A stretch of 64,000 nucleotides of DNA from Epilithonimonas xixisoli (GTDB lineage: Bacteria > Bacteroidota > Bacteroidia > Flavobacteriales > Weeksellaceae). The position numbers and the translations under genes are program-made. The notes below the pieces were generated by a model. It saw only the letters and a list, made by a program, of their open reading frames with translations, did no database searches and was not told the origin of the DNA. Below are positions 19,219 through 29,066 of this stretch, in pieces; within the stretch, counting starts at the first letter, position 1, and the number at the start of each line of letters is the position of its first letter. The stretch is from assembly GCF_004365655.1 (NCBI RefSeq), contig NZ_SOEO01000002.1, positions 186,001-250,000 on the forward strand, given 5' to 3'.

Positions 19219-19226
19219 ACCTTGAA

Positions 19227-19622
19227 TTAATTTTTAGTACCTAAGATTAATGTAATGTGGTTAGATCTTTTTCTGATTCTGTAACCTCTACCTTGTGGTG
19301 CTGGTCTTAGTCTCTTCAATTGTCTTGCGCTATCCACAAATATTTCTTTCACGATAAGGTTCGCCTCCTCGATGTCAGCACCTTCGTTTTTAGATTGCCA
19401 GTTAGCAATAGCAGAAAGTAATACTTTTTCTAATTTCTCAGAAGCACCTTTCTTAGAATATTTAAGAATAGATAGAGCTTTTTCTACCTCTACTCCTCTA
19501 ATGATATCAGCAACTAATCTCATTTTTCTTGGAGAAGATGGGCAGTCGTTGTGCAACGCTTTTGCCACATCTTGGTTTGCTATTTTACGTGCTAATGCAC
19601 TTTCTCTTTTTCTTGATCCCAT
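19227..19622 (-). CDS. rplV: 50S ribosomal protein L22
   Basis: 131 residues; the long beta hairpin that lines the exit tunnel is [20 protein letters not shown]. The N-terminus is about 20 residues longer than in E. coli (110 residues), as in other flavobacteria. Confidence 0.97.
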   Translation of the reverse strand: MGSRKRESALARKIANQDVAKALHNDCPSSPRKMRLVADIIRGVEVEKALSILKYSKKGASEKLEKVLLSAIANWQSKNEGADIEEANLIVKEIFVDSARQLKRLRPAPQGRGYRIRKRSNHITLILGTKN

Positions 19623-19624
19623 GA

Positions 19625-19903
19625 TTATCTACCTCCTTTATTTTTGTTACCACCGTGACCTCTGAAAGATCTTGTCGGAGAAAATTCGCCTAGCTTGTGT
19701 CCTACCATGTTTTCTGTAACATAAACTGGGATAAAGGATTTCCCGTTGTGTACTGCGATAGTTTGACCTACGAAGTCTGGAGAGATCATAGACGCTCTAG
19801 ACCAAGTTTTGATGACAGTCTTTTTGTTAGACTCTATATTTGCCTGAACCTTTTTATCTAAAGTATGATGAATAAATGGTCCTTTTTTAAGTGATCTTGC
19901 CAT
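19625..19903 (-). CDS. rpsS: 30S ribosomal protein S19
   Basis: 92 residues ([20 protein letters not shown]; end [19 protein letters not shown]). It works with S13 in the head of the 30S subunit. Two bases separate it from rplV. Confidence 0.98.
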   Translation of the reverse strand: MARSLKKGPFIHHTLDKKVQANIESNKKTVIKTWSRASMISPDFVGQTIAVHNGKSFIPVYVTENMVGHKLGEFSPTRSFRGHGGNKNKGGR

Positions 19904-19905
19904 AA

Positions 19906-20727
19906 TTATTTACGTTTAGATATGATATGACGGTTAGACGCTTTGTTTTTCTTTCTAGTTTTGTAACCTTTAGCCGGCATACCGTTTCTAGATCTTGGGT
20001 GACCTCCAGAAGAACGTCCTTCACCACCTCCCATTGGGTGATCTACAGGGTTCATTACTACTGGTCTTGTTCTAGGTCTTCTTCCTAACCATCTGCTTCT
20101 ACCAGCCTTACCTGATACAGTCAACTGATGGTCTGAGTTAGAAACAGATCCAACCATTGCATAACACTCAGTAAGAATCATTCTAGATTCTCCTGAAGGC
20201 AATTTAACGATTGCATATTTTCCGTCTCTTGAAGTTAATTGAGCAGATGATCCAGCACTTCTAGCAAGAATTGCACCTTGCCCTGGCTTCATTTCGATAC
20301 AAGAAATCACAGTTCCTAGTGGAATGCTTTTCAGTTTCATTGCATTACCAACATTAGGTTCTACGCTTTCTCCTGAGATGATTACTTGATCTACTTTGAT
20401 ACCATTTGGAGCGATGATATATCTTTTCTCTCCGTCTGTGTACTCCACCAATGCGATGAAAGCAGTTCTATTTGGATCATATTCTACAGTTTTTACCGTA
20501 GCTTCAACGTCATGTTTGTTTCTTTTGAAGTCGATAATTCTGTATTTCTTTTTGTGTCCACCGCCGGTGTAACGCATGGTCATTTTACCAGTTTGGTTAC
20601 GTCCACCTGACTTACTAATACCAACAGTTAGAGATTTCTCTGGTTTGTTGGTAGTAATTTCCTCAAAGTTGTTTACAACTCTGAATCTCTGTCCCGGGGT
20701 GATAGGTTTTAATTTTCTAACAGACAT
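19906..20727 (-). CDS. rplB: 50S ribosomal protein L2
   Basis: 273 residues, full length. The signature [20 protein letters not shown] near residue 225 carries the conserved His next to the peptidyl-transferase centre. Required for subunit association. Confidence 0.98.
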   Translation of the reverse strand: MSVRKLKPITPGQRFRVVNNFEEITTNKPEKSLTVGISKSGGRNQTGKMTMRYTGGGHKKKYRIIDFKRNKHDVEATVKTVEYDPNRTAFIALVEYTDGEKRYIIAPNGIKVDQVIISGESVEPNVGNAMKLKSIPLGTVISCIEMKPGQGAILARSAGSSAQLTSRDGKYAIVKLPSGESRMILTECYAMVGSVSNSDHQLTVSGKAGRSRWLGRRPRTRPVVMNPVDHPMGGGEGRSSGGHPRSRNGMPAKGYKTRKKNKASNRHIISKRK

Positions 20728-20746
20728 TACTATTATTTATAATTAA

Positions 20747-21034
20747 TTAATTTGCGAAAACGTCAATAACTTCTCCAGCTGCTAAAGTCACAACTGCTTT
20801 TTTCAATTTATTGGTTTTCCCAACTTGAAGTCCTTTTTTTGTATTTTTAGTAGAAACTTTAGGCGCATAAATCATCGTTCTAACGTCTGCTACTTTTACA
20901 CCGTAAGCTGCTTCTATAGCACCTTTAATCTGTATCTTGTTCGCTTTTGGAGCTACCAAGAAAGAATAAGCACCTCTCAACTCAGTAAGATAATTTGCTT
21001 TTTCTGAAATAATTGGTTTAATAATAAGTGACAT
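20747..21034 (-). CDS. rplW: 50S ribosomal protein L23
   Basis: 95 residues (MSLIIKPIISEKANYLTELR). It is at the tunnel exit and docks trigger factor and SRP. Gap of 3 bases after rplD. Confidence 0.97.
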   Translation of the reverse strand: MSLIIKPIISEKANYLTELRGAYSFLVAPKANKIQIKGAIEAAYGVKVADVRTMIYAPKVSTKNTKKGLQVGKTNKLKKAVVTLAAGEVIDVFAN

Positions 21035-21037
21035 GAT

Positions 21038-21667
21038 TTATTTCTTTAAGTTTTCCTGAAATTTTTCTACTGCATCTTCCAAGAAGATAATCTCACCTGC
21101 GTTGATCAAATCATAAGAAGAAATCTCGTTATAATTCAAAACTTTAGTTTTAGGTAAGTTTCTTGAAGATAAATATACATTCTTGTTAGATTCAGGAAGT
21201 ACGAATAATGATTTCTTACCTGTAAGAGTCAAAGCATCCAACAATGTGATGAATTCTTTTGTCTTAGGCGCATCAAAACTGAAATTCTCCAAAACTCTAA
21301 CGCTGTTATCTTTCAATTTTTGAGAAAGAACAGATTTTTTAGCTAATCTTTTCAAAGATTTGTTCAATTTGAATCTGTAGTCTCTTGGTTTTGGACCAAA
21401 AACTCTACCTCCACCTCTGAAAGTTGGCGACTTGATATCACCATATCTTGCAGAACCTGAACCTTTTTGCTTTTTAAGTTTTCTAGTAGAAGCAGTAATC
21501 TCGCTTCTTTCTTTAGACTTATGAGTACCTTGACGCTGAGCAGCAAGATATTGTTTAACCTCTAAGTAAACCGCGTGCTGATTTGGCTCAATTCCGAAAA
21601 CTGTTTCGTCAAGAGTTACTTTTCTTCCGGTTTCTTTTCCTGATGTATTTAATACTACTAGTTCCAT
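21038..21667 (-). CDS. rplD: 50S ribosomal protein L4
   Basis: 209 residues. The extended loop near residues 60-100 ([20 protein letters not shown]) reaches into the exit tunnel. In E. coli L4 also represses its own operon. The start overlaps the rplC stop by 10 bases. Confidence 0.98.
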   Translation of the reverse strand: MELVVLNTSGKETGRKVTLDETVFGIEPNQHAVYLEVKQYLAAQRQGTHKSKERSEITASTRKLKKQKGSGSARYGDIKSPTFRGGGRVFGPKPRDYRFKLNKSLKRLAKKSVLSQKLKDNSVRVLENFSFDAPKTKEFITLLDALTLTGKKSLFVLPESNKNVYLSSRNLPKTKVLNYNEISSYDLINAGEIIFLEDAVEKFQENLKK

Positions 21668-22284
21668 TTTCTGATAATTACATAAGAATTTTTCGCTCCC
21701 GGAATAGCACCTTTTACTACTAAAAGATTTTGTTCCTCATCTACTTTTAACACTTGAAGGTTTTGAACAGTTACCTGCTTACCTCCCATTCTGCCTGCCA
21801 TTCTCATCCCTTTGAATACTCTAGATGGATCTGAACCCGCACCGATAGAACCTGGAGCTCTAAGTCTGTTGTGCTGTCCGTGAGTAGCTTGCATTACACC
21901 TCCAAAGCCGTGTCTTTTAACAACACCTTGGAAACCTTTACCTTTTGAAGTACCTGTTACATCTACGAATTCTCCTTCGCCAAACAAGTTAACAGTTACA
22001 TTTTCTCCTACTTTTACTTCGTCAACGAATTCTCTATAGAACTCTACCAACTTAGCTTTAGGAGTTGAACCAGCCTTTTTGAAATGACCAGCTAACGCTT
22101 TACCAACGTTCTTCTCACTCTTGTCATCGAAACCTAACTGAACGGATTTGTAACCGTCCTTTTCAATGGTTCTGACCTGTAAAACCGCGCATGGACCAGC
22201 TTGAATAACTGTACAAGGAATGTTTTTCCCGTCTTCGTTAAACAAAGATGTCATACCGATTTTTTTACCAATAATACCTGACAT
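21658..22284 (-). CDS. rplC: 50S ribosomal protein L3
   Basis: 208 residues ([20 protein letters not shown]); the loop near the peptidyl-transferase centre is seen in [20 protein letters not shown]. It is the first gene of this run, because rpsJ, normally just upstream, is 3.3 kb away. It has a strong promoter and a leader of about 90 bases. Confidence 0.98.
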   Translation of the reverse strand: MSGIIGKKIGMTSLFNEDGKNIPCTVIQAGPCAVLQVRTIEKDGYKSVQLGFDDKSEKNVGKALAGHFKKAGSTPKAKLVEFYREFVDEVKVGENVTVNLFGEGEFVDVTGTSKGKGFQGVVKRHGFGGVMQATHGQHNRLRAPGSIGAGSDPSRVFKGMRMAGRMGGKQVTVQNLQVLKVDEEQNLLVVKGAIPGAKNSYVIIRKWN

Positions 22285-22317
22285 TATTTATTATATATCT
22301 ATTATATTAAAACTTAG

Positions 22318-22377
22318 CATTTTAGCGGTTTTCGTCATATTCTATGTTTGAAATAGGCATACTCCTTCCCTAAAATG
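22318..22377 (-). promoter_or_regulatory. Leader of the ribosomal run with 8-bp complementary ends
   Basis: CATTTTAG lies at the predicted mRNA 5' end (plus-strand CTAAAATG, 22370-22377) and pairs perfectly with CTAAAATG about 45 bases later (plus-strand CATTTTAG, 22318-22325). Such a closed leader could be a target for autoregulation; this is inference. Confidence 0.4.
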
Positions 22378-22383
22378 AGTGTG

Positions 22384-22414
22384 CAAATGTAAGAATATTT
22401 TTTATAATGACAAA
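22384..22414 (-). promoter_or_regulatory. Promoter of the rplC-rplQ run
   Basis: Minus strand TTTG-N19-TACATTTG, a full match to the Bacteroidota housekeeping consensus TTTG-N19-TAnnTTTG. The predicted transcript start is near 22377. Confidence 0.8.
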
Positions 22415-22506
22415 TAATTATTCGGAAATTATTTGATAATTTGTGAGTTACGGAATTTTGACAAAGAATCGGCTGAAAAACCCCGGTCAAGATGATTGAT
22501 TTACAA

Positions 22507-22953
22507 TTATTGATTTTGGTCTTGATATTTGTGATGGTGTTTCTTTACTGCTGCGTCTATAGAATAACACTTATGAATATTCTCGTCCTGCTTGGACAAT
22601 TCTGCAATTTTCACAAAGTACGAATGGAGCTGATCCAATTCTTTTTCCGTAAGATCCTCAATATCTACCATTCTATTGCTAGCCTGTTTGCTGGCCGCGA
22701 TTAGTTCATTCAGTTTTAATTGTATGGCTTTGCTATCCTTGTTTTGTGCTTTTTGTATTAAGAAAACCATTAAGAAAGTAATAATTGTAGTCCCCGTATT
22801 AATGACAAGTTGCCAAGTTTCTGAATATTTGAAAACCGGACCACTCACCGCCCAAATCACAACAATTAGTACTGCTCCGATAAATGCGTGTGAGCTTCCC
22901 GTAAAGTTGGTTGCCCAGTTCGAGAATTTTTCAAAAAGATTTTTGTTCTTCAT
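22507..22953 (-). CDS. Low-affinity iron permease family membrane protein
   Basis: 148 residues from ATG 22953 (MKNKNLFEKFSNWATNFTGS). Two hydrophobic segments (about 23-40 and 52-68) and the pattern GSSHAFIGAVLIVVIWAVSG, then INTGTTIITFLMVFLIQKAQ and ALQLKLNEL-like AIQLKLNELI, match the small bacterial proteins of the low-affinity iron permease family (PF04120). Transport of iron by the bacterial members is not proven. It ends in a His/Lys-rich tail (KKHHHKY). It lies between the split halves of the ribosomal cluster. The start at 22986 is less likely. Confidence 0.8.
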   Translation of the reverse strand: MKNKNLFEKFSNWATNFTGSSHAFIGAVLIVVIWAVSGPVFKYSETWQLVINTGTTIITFLMVFLIQKAQNKDSKAIQLKLNELIAASKQASNRMVDIEDLTEKELDQLHSYFVKIAELSKQDENIHKCYSIDAAVKKHHHKYQDQNQ

Positions 22954-22995
22954 TTTTAATAATATTTGAGAATTCGAAGTTATCATTAATTAAAC

Positions 22996-23030
22996 AAAAA
23001 AAGACCTCCAAAAAAATTGAAGGCCTTTCT
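22996..23030 (-). terminator. Terminator of the metalloprotease gene
   Basis: Minus strand AAAGGCCT / AGGTCTTT (one G-T pair) followed by seven T, 22 bases after the stop at 23053. Confidence 0.75.
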
Positions 23031-23052
23031 TAATTATTGAAAAACTAAATTA

Positions 23053-25260
23053 TTAGTCTTTTACAAATTTGGTCTTAACAGAAGTTCCGTTGTCATCAAT
23101 ATTAATAAAATAAACACCTTTCACTAATTTGTTGACCATAATTTTTCCTGTTCCAAGATTGCCTTTGGAAACCAATTGTCCTGCTGCATTGAAAATCTCG
23201 TACGCAGAATTGATCGTAACATTAGAAACATTCAAAACATCTTTTACTGGATTTGGATAGATCTGTACAGACTTGGCATTAACATCGGAAACTGCCAAAG
23301 TCGAGCTTACCGTTGCAGGTTTCACCGCATAGAAAATATTACCAATTGCAGAAACCCTGACATGTCCAGATTTTCCTACCAAGCTTGCAGGGATTGCAAC
23401 ACTTGCTGTTCCATTATTCGGAACGGAAACTGCCAAAGTTGTCCAAGTTGCACCAGCATCGGAAGTGAAATCAATTTTCACATTGGTGGCATTGTATGGC
23501 GAAGCATTGGTACCGGAAACCACCCAAGTAATCGTGGAATTTCCACCAGCAATTAATGTAGGAATAGAGTTTACTGTAAATGCATTTGCGGATCCAACAA
23601 TTACTCTTTGTGTTGCCGCAGCTGTTTGCGCCTGTCCTCCAGGTTTGTTATCTCTTACAGTTACAGTAAAATTGGTTGTTCTGGCGACAGTAGAAGCAGC
23701 CTCCCAATTTGTTGTATTCTTAACAGCTCCGCCTAAAACCGTAGCTAATCTAGGAAAAAAACGCGTAGGACTACTCGTAGGACTGAGTGATCTAAAAGAA
23801 CCGCCCGAAGCCGTATTTCCTAAATTTGATTTTGTAATGCCAGAGGATAATTTGCTAGGATCTGACTGCTCCCAAGTATAAGTGAGCGCATCGCCATCCG
23901 GATCTGTCGCATTGGCAGTTAGTACAAATGCTGTACTTTTAGGAATATTGTAAACAGTAGGCATAGCAGTAACGACAGGTGGATTATTTGCTATATTGGT
24001 TTCGACATCACAGGACACAGCCGCCAAATGTATCTGAACTTGTTCTATACTTGTATGACTAAAATAAGGATCCGAATGGGCTTGAACATCAGAGTTTGCC
24101 CCCCAAAGTCCCGCATATCCCATAATTGTAGACCCTGTTCCTGGCTCAACTTCTTTATTTTTGTAATTTTCGTACTCGCTGTGATTGTGAGAACCTCCCA
24201 ACTGATGCCCAAACTCATGAGCTACATAGTCAATATCAAAACTATCCCCTTTTGGAACACCATCTGCAGGAGAGGTGTATGCGCTTCCTTTATAATTAAT
24301 TGGATAGGTTACACCTTGATATACTTCTGTAGAAGTGTCATTACTACAAACACATTCCAAACATCCTGCATTACCTCCACCACCTGTAGCTCCAAACAAG
24401 TGCCCTATATCAAAACTCGCATCTGTAACACCATAACTACCTCCGTGTAGGGTATTCATCAACTGCAAATTCCAATTATCCATCGCAGAAGCATTGCTAT
24501 AAGGATCAGTACTTGCATTAGTGAAAATAATTCCTGGTGCATTTATCATATTCATATGAAGATTGAACTCTTGCTCAAAGACTCCATTTACACGGGTAAG
24601 AGTAGCATTCATCTGAGTCAAGGCTCCAGCAACACCTCCAAAATAATTTGTATATTCTGCAGTAGTTGACAAAGCAAGTCTTAGTGTATGAAACTTCTTA
24701 TTTCCGGCACGCGCAAAAGCTGTTCTATCTGATTGTTTTTGCAAGCTTTTCATTTTTGCTCTTAGTTCTGGACTTTCTGTTGTAGAACAAACAAAAGCAT
24801 GACCTTCTTTGGAAGATTTCCCTTTAATGGAGTAAAAAGATTTACTACTTGTAGCAGGCTCTATAAACTCATACTTCCCATTACTGATCATCATTGATTG
24901 GAAATCATTTGGTGCTACACTGAATCTTACATATTTGGAAGGATCATCTATCCCGACTCCAACATAAGAACCCAGTTGGTACTGATTTGCCAAAGCCTCA
25001 TCCATTACTGGAAAACTATTAACAGCAAATCTTTCGATTTTCCCATCTGCAGTTGGTAAACTTACAGTTACTTTTCCTGCTGAATTTTCAAGTTTGTCAG
25101 CAGCCAACAACTGACCTCTGATGGCGTTGATATCTAACTTATAATAAACCGAGTTATCACTTTTTCTGTTTATCGTTTCATTAGGAGTTCCTTTGCTCCA
25201 TTGCGCATTCACAAGGGATAAACCTCCAAGGAATAGCAAAGTAGTTAATTTTTTATTCAT
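23053..25260 (-). CDS. Reprolysin-type zinc metalloprotease with T9SS sorting domain
   Basis: 735 residues. Signal peptide to about residue 19 (SLVNAQ). A propeptide-like region runs to about 190. The metzincin zinc site HEFGHQLGGSH has H348, E349, H352, G355 and H358, with the Met-turn STIMGY at about 377-382. Cys-rich CLECVC lies near 300. A cadherin- or Ig-like region near 420-650 (DATDPDGDALTYTWEQ-like TANATDPDGDALTYTWEQSD) precedes the sorting domain (VQIYPNPVKDVLNVSNV ... KGVYFINI). It is therefore a secreted endopeptidase exported by T9SS. It has its own full-consensus promoter and terminator and is inserted between rpsJ and rplC. Confidence 0.92.
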   Translation of the reverse strand: MNKKLTTLLFLGGLSLVNAQWSKGTPNETINRKSDNSVYYKLDINAIRGQLLAADKLENSAGKVTVSLPTADGKIERFAVNSFPVMDEALANQYQLGSYVGVGIDDPSKYVRFSVAPNDFQSMMISNGKYEFIEPATSSKSFYSIKGKSSKEGHAFVCSTTESPELRAKMKSLQKQSDRTAFARAGNKKFHTLRLALSTTAEYTNYFGGVAGALTQMNATLTRVNGVFEQEFNLHMNMINAPGIIFTNASTDPYSNASAMDNWNLQLMNTLHGGSYGVTDASFDIGHLFGATGGGGNAGCLECVCSNDTSTEVYQGVTYPINYKGSAYTSPADGVPKGDSFDIDYVAHEFGHQLGGSHNHSEYENYKNKEVEPGTGSTIMGYAGLWGANSDVQAHSDPYFSHTSIEQVQIHLAAVSCDVETNIANNPPVVTAMPTVYNIPKSTAFVLTANATDPDGDALTYTWEQSDPSKLSSGITKSNLGNTASGGSFRSLSPTSSPTRFFPRLATVLGGAVKNTTNWEAASTVARTTNFTVTVRDNKPGGQAQTAAATQRVIVGSANAFTVNSIPTLIAGGNSTITWVVSGTNASPYNATNVKIDFTSDAGATWTTLAVSVPNNGTASVAIPASLVGKSGHVRVSAIGNIFYAVKPATVSSTLAVSDVNAKSVQIYPNPVKDVLNVSNVTINSAYEIFNAAGQLVSKGNLGTGKIMVNKLVKGVYFINIDDNGTSVKTKFVKD

Positions 25261-25279
25261 ATCATTAAAATTAGGGCGA

Positions 25280-25310
25280 CAAATGTAATCAATTAATGAT
25301 AAATCCCAAA
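25280..25310 (-). promoter_or_regulatory. Promoter of the metalloprotease gene
   Basis: Minus strand TTTG-N19-TACATTTG, identical in both elements and spacing to the promoter of the ribosomal run at 22384-22414. The start codon lies about 12 bases after the predicted transcript start. Confidence 0.8.
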
Positions 25311-25477
25311 TATTATTTCAAAAAAAATAAATATTTGACAATTTAAAACGTTTTTTAACATCAAATAACCAATCCAAACACAATTAAAATAATAAATTAT
25401 TATTACCAATATCGAAAGAAATAAAGTCACTTTAAAATAATATAATAAATCAGAAGAACATCAACTATATTATCAAC

Positions 25478-25509
25478 AAAAAAATCCGCTCTCTTTCGAG
25501 AACGGATTT
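25478..25509 (-). terminator. Terminator of the str operon
   Basis: Minus strand AAATCCGTTCTC-GAAA-GAGAGCGGATTT followed by a T run: a 12-bp stem (one G-T pair) closed by a GAAA tetraloop. It ends transcription about 80 bases after rpsJ. Confidence 0.9.
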
Positions 25510-25542
25510 AGTATAGTTGCAAAGTTTGATTTGCTTTGAAAA

Positions 25543-25581
25543 CTTCCATCTTCCGACTTCCATCTTCCGACTTCCATCTTC
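25543..25581. repeat. 14-bp tandem repeat, 2.8 copies
   Basis: Unit CTTCCATCTTCCGA at 25543, 25557 and (11 bases) 25571. It lies between the rpsJ stop and the operon terminator, so it is transcribed as purine-rich GAAGTCGGAAGATGG repeats in the 3' UTR. Confidence 0.85.
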
Positions 25582-25590
25582 GTGCATTTA

Positions 25591-25896
25591 TCACACTTTA
25601 ATTTCTACGTCAACTCCTGAAGGAAGTTCTAATTTCATTAGAGCATCTACAGTTTTTGAAGAAGAAGAGTAGATATCCATCAATCTCTTGTGAGCTGATA
25701 ATTGGAACTGCTCTCTTGCTTTCTTGTTTACGTGCGGAGATCTTAGTACTGTAAAGATTCTCTTGTTCGTTGGCAATGGAATTGGTCCGTTTACAACAGC
25801 ACCAGTAGCCTTTACCGTTTTTACGATTTTCTCAGCAGACTTGTCCACCAAGTTGTAATCGTAAGATTTTAATTTTATTCTGATTCTTTGTGACAT
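25591..25896 (-). CDS. rpsJ: 30S ribosomal protein S10
   Basis: 101 residues ([40 protein letters not shown]). It is last in the str operon, 17 bases after fusA, and is cut off from rplC by a terminator and two unrelated genes. In many bacteria it also pairs with NusB in antitermination. Confidence 0.98.
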   Translation of the reverse strand: MSQRIRIKLKSYDYNLVDKSAEKIVKTVKATGAVVNGPIPLPTNKRIFTVLRSPHVNKKAREQFQLSAHKRLMDIYSSSSKTVDALMKLELPSGVDVEIKV

Positions 25897-25913
25897 TTCT
25901 TTAACTTTAAAAA

Positions 25914-28031
25914 TTAACCTTTTGCTTTAGCAATAATATCTTCAGCAACGTTTTGAGGAGTAGCTTGATACTTCTCTAATTCCATAGAAGAAGTAGCTCT
26001 TCCTGATGAAAGTGTTCTTAGAGTCGTAACATATCCGAACATTTCAGATAATGGAACTGAACCTTTGATTACAACGGCACCGTTCTTTTCTTCTTGTCCA
26101 CTGATTGTACCTCTTCTCTTGTTAAGGTCACCAATGATGTTACCCATATATTCCTCTGGAGTTACAACCTCCAATTTCATAATAGGCTCCATAATTACTG
26201 GCTTAGCAGCTTTACCTGCTTCCTTGAAACCAAGCTTAGCAGCTAATTCAAAAGAAAGTGCATCAGAATCCACCGCGTGGAAAGATCCGTCTTTAAGAGT
26301 AACTTTAATACCTTCAACTTCGAAACCAGCCAAAGGACCGTTCTTCATTGCAGCTTTAAAGCCTTTTTCAATTGCAGGAACAAATTCTCTAGGAACGTTA
26401 CCACCTTTGATCTCATTGATGAATTCCAAACCAACTTTACCTTCTTCTGCAGGTCCAAGTTCGAATACGATATCAGCAAATTTACCTTTACCACCAGACT
26501 GCTTTTTGTAAACTTCTCTGTGGCTGGCAACTTTTGTTAAGTTTTCTTTGTATTCTACCTGAGGCTGACCCTGGTTAACTTCAACTTTGAATTCTCTTCT
26601 CATACGGTCAACAATGATATCTAAGTGAAGCTCACCCATACCAGAAATGATCGTTTGTCCAGAAGCTTCATCAGTTCTCACTGTGAAAGTAGGATCTTCT
26701 TCAGCCAATTTAGCTAGAGCGTTACCCATTTTATCCTGGTCAGCTTTAGTTTTAGGCTCAACAGCGATACCAATTACCGGATCAGGGAAAACCATCGATT
26801 CTAGAACGATTGGATTTTTCTCGTCACACATTGTATCACCAGTTTTGATAGATTTGAAACCTACAGCTGCACCAATATCTCCTGCTTCAATATATTCTAC
26901 AGGATTTTGCTTGTTAGCGTGCATCTGATAGATTCTAGAGATTCTTTCTTTATCTCCTGAACGCGTGTTCAAGATATAAGAACCAGCATCAAGTCTTCCA
27001 GAGTATGCTCTGAAGAATGCCAATCTTCCTACGAAAGGATCGGTAGCAATTTTAAATGCCAAAGCTGCGAAAGGTTCTTTTACGTCTGGTTTTCTGAAAA
27101 TCTCAGCATCAGTTCTTGGATCTGTACCTTTGATATCATCTTTATCCAATGGAGAAGGCAAGTATTTACATACTGCATCCAACATAAACTGTACTCCTTT
27201 GTTCTTGAATGAAGAACCACAAGTCATTGGTATAATAGAAAGATCGATAGTAGCAGCTCTCAATGCAGCATTAATTTCTTCTTCTGTAATTGAATCCGGA
27301 TCTTCGAAGAATTTCTCCATCAAAGTTTCGTCATATTCAGAAACAGCTTCTACTAATTTCTCTCTGTATTCCAGAACTTCAGCTTTCATGTCTTCTGGAA
27401 TTGGAACTACCTCGAAAGTAGCACCTTGTCCTGCCTCATCCCAGATGATCGCTCTGTTTTTGATCAAGTCAACAACACCTTTGAAATCTTCTTCAGCACC
27501 GATTGGCAAAACGATTGGAACTGCGTTTGATCCCAACATAGTCTTAACCTGGTTTACCACGTTAAGGAAGTCAGCACCTTGACGGTCCATTTTGTTTACG
27601 AATCCCATTCTCGCCACTTTGTAGTTGTCAGCAAGTCTCCAGTTTGTTTCAGACTGAGGCTCTACTCCATCTACTGCAGAGAAAAGGAATACCAAACCAT
27701 CCAATACTCTCAAAGATCTGTTAACCTCTACTGTGAAGTCAACGTGTCCCGGTGTATCGATGATGTTGAAGTGGTAAGGTTTAGTATCAACTAATGGTTT
27801 GCCTTGGTCTGTTGGGAAGTTCCAAGAACAAGTCGTTGCAGCAGAAGTAATAGTAATACCTCTTTCTGCTTCTTGCTCCATCCAGTCCATTGTAGAAGCA
27901 CCATCGTGAACCTCACCAATTTTGTGATTTACTCCTGTATAGAATAAAATTCTTTCTGTAGTGGTAGTTTTACCAGCATCAATGTGCGCGGCAATACCAA
28001 TATTTCTTGTAAATTTAAGATCTCTACTCAT
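25914..28031 (-). CDS. fusA: Elongation factor G
   Basis: 705 residues. The GTPase domain shows AHIDAGKT near 16-23, switch [10 protein letters not shown] near 92 and NKMD near 146. Domains II-V follow, with the domain IV loop [20 protein letters not shown]. It drives ribosomal translocation. It is 6 bases after rpsG in the str operon. Confidence 0.99.
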   Translation of the reverse strand: MSRDLKFTRNIGIAAHIDAGKTTTTERILFYTGVNHKIGEVHDGASTMDWMEQEAERGITITSAATTCSWNFPTDQGKPLVDTKPYHFNIIDTPGHVDFTVEVNRSLRVLDGLVFLFSAVDGVEPQSETNWRLADNYKVARMGFVNKMDRQGADFLNVVNQVKTMLGSNAVPIVLPIGAEEDFKGVVDLIKNRAIIWDEAGQGATFEVVPIPEDMKAEVLEYREKLVEAVSEYDETLMEKFFEDPDSITEEEINAALRAATIDLSIIPMTCGSSFKNKGVQFMLDAVCKYLPSPLDKDDIKGTDPRTDAEIFRKPDVKEPFAALAFKIATDPFVGRLAFFRAYSGRLDAGSYILNTRSGDKERISRIYQMHANKQNPVEYIEAGDIGAAVGFKSIKTGDTMCDEKNPIVLESMVFPDPVIGIAVEPKTKADQDKMGNALAKLAEEDPTFTVRTDEASGQTIISGMGELHLDIIVDRMRREFKVEVNQGQPQVEYKENLTKVASHREVYKKQSGGKGKFADIVFELGPAEEGKVGLEFINEIKGGNVPREFVPAIEKGFKAAMKNGPLAGFEVEGIKVTLKDGSFHAVDSDALSFELAAKLGFKEAGKAAKPVIMEPIMKLEVVTPEEYMGNIIGDLNKRRGTISGQEEKNGAVVIKGSVPLSEMFGYVTTLRTLSSGRATSSMELEKYQATPQNVAEDIIAKAKG

Positions 28032-28037
28032 TTCTAA

Positions 28038-28514
28038 TTAGAATTTAAAGTGTGAGAAAGCCTTGTTAGCTTCCGCCATTTTGTGAGTATCAGATTTTTT
28101 CTTGTAAGCAGCACCTTCTTCTCTTGAAGCAGCTACCACTTCGTTAGCCAATTTCAAAGCCATTGACTTATCATTTCTCTTTTTAGAGTAAAGGATTAAC
28201 CATTTCATAGCCATAGAAATTTTTCTATCAGCTCTGATTGGCATAGGAATCTGGAAGTTAGCTCCACCTACTCTTCTAGAACGTACTTCTACGTGAGGCA
28301 TAACGTTTGTCAATGCATCTTTCCAGATTTCAAGGGCAGTTTTTTCAGTTTCTCCTTTTTTAGTTTCTACGATATCTAATGCATCATAGAATATTTTGAA
28401 TGCGATAGATTTTTTACCATCTAGCATCAAGTTGTTTACGAATCTAGTTACCAATTGATCATTAAACTTTGGATCTGGTAACAACGGTCTTTTTTTCGCT
28501 TTTGTCTTTCTCAT
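28038..28514 (-). CDS. rpsG: 30S ribosomal protein S7
   Basis: 158 residues ([40 protein letters not shown]). It nucleates the head of the 30S subunit; in E. coli it regulates the str operon. Confidence 0.98.
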   Translation of the reverse strand: MRKTKAKKRPLLPDPKFNDQLVTRFVNNLMLDGKKSIAFKIFYDALDIVETKKGETEKTALEIWKDALTNVMPHVEVRSRRVGGANFQIPMPIRADRKISMAMKWLILYSKKRNDKSMALKLANEVVAASREEGAAYKKKSDTHKMAEANKAFSHFKF

Positions 28515-28537
28515 TGTTTCTGTACCTTATTTAATGA

Positions 28538-28951
28538 TTATTTTTTCTTTCCTTTAGCCGGTGCAGCTGCAGCTTGACCTGGCTTAGGTCTCTTAGCTCC
28601 ATACTTAGATCTTCTTTGAGTTCTACCGCTTACTCCAGCAGTATCCAACGCACCTCTTACGATGTGGTATCTTACTCCTGGTAAATCTTTTACTCTCCCC
28701 CCGCGTACCAATACTATCGAGTGCTCTTGAAGATTATGTCCTTCACCTGGGATATAGGCGTTGATCTCTTTACCGTTTGAAAGTCTTACCCTTGCAACTT
28801 TTCTAAGTGCAGAGTTAGGTTTCTTAGGAGTGGTAGTATATACTCTCGTACATACACCTCGTCTTTGAGGACAAGAATCAAGGGCAGCCGATTTACTCTT
28901 CTTGGTAAGTGCGACTCTTCCTTTTCTAACTAATTGTTGAATAGTAGGCAT
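28538..28951 (-). CDS. rpsL: 30S ribosomal protein S12
   Basis: 137 residues. The streptomycin-relevant Lys in [11 protein letters not shown] and in [11 protein letters not shown] are both wild type, so this copy predicts a streptomycin-sensitive ribosome. The Ala/Lys tail ([11 protein letters not shown]) extends the usual length by about 10. It is first in the str operon. Confidence 0.98.
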   Translation of the reverse strand: MPTIQQLVRKGRVALTKKSKSAALDSCPQRRGVCTRVYTTTPKKPNSALRKVARVRLSNGKEINAYIPGEGHNLQEHSIVLVRGGRVKDLPGVRYHIVRGALDTAGVSGRTQRRSKYGAKRPKPGQAAAAPAKGKKK

Positions 28952-28975
28952 TTAATTGCTTTTTATTTTAGGGTG

Positions 28976-29006
28976 CAAAATTATGAATAATTTTTTAATC
29001 CACAAG
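28976..29006 (-). promoter_or_regulatory. Promoter of the str operon
   Basis: Minus strand CTTG-N19-TAATTTTG. The -7 element is a full TAnnTTTG match and the -33 TTG is at the exact 19-base spacing. The leader is about 18 bases. Confidence 0.75.
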
Positions 29007-29066
29007 TAGTTAGATTAAAATAATTAGCAAATAAATTTTCACAAAAACAAAAGCACTATGGAATGG

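Larger units (their letters stand above)
25261..25590. other. Intergenic region between rpsJ and the metalloprotease
   Basis: 330 bases. It holds the metalloprotease promoter (25280-25310), AT-rich sequence without visible structure (25311-25470), the terminator of the str operon (25478-25509) and a 14-bp tandem repeat (25543-25581). Confidence 0.7.

Noticed and set aside
22507-25260. Genes between rpsJ and rplC as a mobile island
   Set aside because: No transposase, integrase, terminal inverted repeats or target duplications were seen; base use looks like the surroundings.
25543-25581. Short tandem repeats as a possible CRISPR array
   Set aside because: Unit is 14 bp with no unique spacers, and no cas genes are present in the window.
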